From the NCBI GenBank assembly GCA_025617745.1, contig CM046869.1:14775168-14839167 (forward strand): 64,000 bases of DNA, written 5' to 3'. Shown one piece after another: positions 11,076-64,000 of this stretch (position 1 is the first letter of the stretch; every line of letters begins with the position of its first letter). Source of the stretch: Heliocidaris erythrogramma (Eukaryota > Echinodermata > Echinoidea > Camarodonta > Echinometridae). The position numbers and the translations under genes are program-made. The notes under the pieces are model-generated. The model searched no databases, was not told where the DNA came from, and saw only the letters and a list, made by a program, of their open reading frames with translations.

Positions 11076-12588
11076 AGAGAGAGAGAGAGAGGGATGATCA
11101 AGATGGGTTGTGAGAGGGGTATTTGGGTATAAGGGACACATACAGAGAGGTGAGAAATATTGGCCAGATATTATGTTTAAGAGATGTCGAAGAGTGCGGG
11201 AGATGGTGGTCTAAGGAGAGAGTCAGAAGGGGGGGGGGGGGCGGGGAGAAAGCTACGAGAGGAACTGTACCTAGTGCTAGCATAGAGCCAAGTATAGTTC
11301 TAATTGGTAGAGCCATGAAGCTACAAACCAATATGGTAGAGTCAAGGAGTTCTGTGATAACTCCGTGTAGAGCTCAGTGGACCCGACTGATGATGGTTAA
11401 GACAGAGAAACGGTGGTGTTGTAGCGTGCGTAGGCGTACATTCAGTGGGAACGTGGATGAAAATAATCTGCGGATACATTCGGGGACAGAACCATGTGCA
11501 AGGACACTATAAAGCCAAGGAGTTATCACAGAACTGTCAAGAACCAAGAAGGTACTAAGCTTGCCTAGTCAGGGACCTCCTTGCCTGGTACCTCCTTGGT
11601 GAAACCAGTTAAATCACAGGTCCATCACATGCATAGAGATACATGTATGATGGGGAGCCCCATGTCTGCGCACCTAAGGTTTTGACCTGAAAATGAACAT
11701 GAATTTCTTCAATATTCCTCTAAAGCTTAATTTTATATTATTCCTGATATTCTAAAGAGTAAGTCTGCAAAAAATCTCATCAAAATTAGAGCAAGAACAA
11801 TGCCATTTTCACAAGAAACGGTGGCCGTGTCATTTCAACATTGCAAAAACAATGGTGCCCCATGTCTGCGCACTCATTCATTTTACACGCAGTTCGGGAG
11901 TTTGGACGTGAAAGACAACATTTTGAGGCTTGTGAATAAAAGGTTTGAAATAAGACCCTTTTTCATTATTATGACTCGTTTTTGCATGAATACTTATCGC
12001 TATGATAAAGATGAAAAGTTTGTGTTCGTTGCGTGTTTTGTTTTATTAGAATCGCGCAGTTACGCGTGTGCGCAGACATGGCACTGCGCAGACTTGGGCA
12101 CTCTAGCCATACTTACCAAAATTAAAATAATGAAGAAAACAAAAAGCATTGCAGAGAACACTGATTGTTGTGGGATAATATTCCCATATTTCAATCATGC
12201 CTGGCCAAATATATGATATATGATAATCATCACTTCATCCTTCATAATAAGTGATCAATGGACAATTCTTTTGTTTGTCTTTAATCTATCCCCTTCGTAG
12301 AGGGATTTTAGAGTGTCTTGTCTTTGTGTGTCACTGGGCTGATTTTTTAAAATCGGACGACAGGGGGGCAGGGAGGGGCTGCCCTGCTAGAAAGAGAACA
12401 GAATGTTTGTGAACAGGTCATAAGTCAGGGACGTAAGGCTAATAAATTATATGACTGAAATTTGCATTTAATGCGAGTCCAATGAAATCTCAATGCAATT
12501 TCATAAAAGAAGTCCCAGATAAGAATAGAAAGGAGCCTTGATCAGGGAGTACCCTTGGAATTTCCCACAATTCAGCCTATGGATCTTT
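11076..12588. other. Intergenic stretch left of COP1, no gene supported
   Basis: Contains an oligo-G run near 11230 and four TCTGCGCA/TGCGCAGA-type words between about 11660 and 12100. The 138-codon frame at 11800-12216 has no recognisable domain, starts inside the word-repeat region and is treated as chance. Nothing else was recognised. Confidence 0.4.
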
Positions 12589-12631
12589 GTGCGCATGCGG
12601 AGAAGGCAACCTTTCGCACACACATCCGGAA
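12589..12631 (+). promoter_or_regulatory. Candidate COP1 proximal promoter (NRF1-like and ETS-like sites)
   Basis: GTGCGCATGCGG at 12589-12600 matches the NRF1 core (TGCGCATGCGC), and CCGGAA at 12626-12631 matches an ETS/GABP core. They lie about 215-255 bp upstream of the COP1 start codon, a usual place for such sites in TATA-less housekeeping promoters. No TATA box is evident. Inferred from motifs alone. Confidence 0.4.
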
Positions 12632-12844
12632 TTGTTGTCATTACTCATAACGTTGATTGTATTTTTGACATATTTTGCGAAAACATGACTTTTCGAGAGG
12701 ATTCTTGACAATCGTGAGGTCAAGTTATGCAGTGTGCCCTTTGACCTACGCATTGCACCTGGGAAAAGTGTGTAAAATTGTGTGAATTGCTTTGTGAATC
12801 GCTGGTAGAATTGAGCTCCTGCGGTTTCGCTTGATTTTTACAAA

Positions 12845-64000
<51,156 letters not shown>

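Noticed and set aside
11800-12216. 138-codon plus-strand frame
   Set aside because: No recognisable domain, lies across repeated words, no support for splicing or conservation.

Overview
This is intron-rich eukaryotic DNA, most likely from a marine invertebrate deuterostome (an echinoderm such as a sea urchin is my best guess). The evidence is two conserved animal genes with animal-type splice sites, a Ty3/Gypsy element of the kind reported from deuterostomes, and very dense short DNA-transposon families, long oligo-G/C runs and TACATGTA-type palindromes. The species itself cannot be read from the sequence.

Host genes. A single-exon TMEM203 orthologue lies at 7812-8216 (+). From 12845 to beyond the right edge runs COP1 (RING-coiled-coil-WD40 E3 ubiquitin ligase, +). 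Sixteen exons were placed by homology, splice signals and phase. They add to 1,500 coding bases (500 codons), from the start codon into the WD40 propeller, with every junction in phase. Intron 1 is about 24.6 kb.

Mobile DNA. The left 7.5 kb is a broken L1-like LINE, split by a CR1/L2-like LINE 3' end, a MITE and a hAT-like element that itself holds a piggyBac-like element. COP1 intron 1 holds foldback elements, pogo-like and hAT-like non-autonomous elements, a ribozyme/promoter cassette, tandem-core repeats and a complete 7.9 kb Ty3/Gypsy element (28855-36748, minus). That element has 831-bp near-identical LTRs, an ATTGG target duplication, and integrase placed before reverse transcriptase (Gmr1-like order). 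Intron 2 begins with an 11-unit tandem-core element carrying perfect DR1 nuclear-receptor sites. Introns 7 and 9 to 15 hold more MITEs, SINEs and hAT, pogo and piggyBac-like copies.

Most interesting signals: (1) the Gmr1-like element, young and nearly intact but for one frameshift; (2) hammerhead-ribozyme-like motifs, one directly downstream of a TATA/CCAAT promoter; (3) several tandem-core repeat families with different ends but a shared sentence, the same ~150-bp period and embedded perfect DR1 or RFX X-box motifs; (4) transposon copies with readable target duplications, which define element ends without any database.
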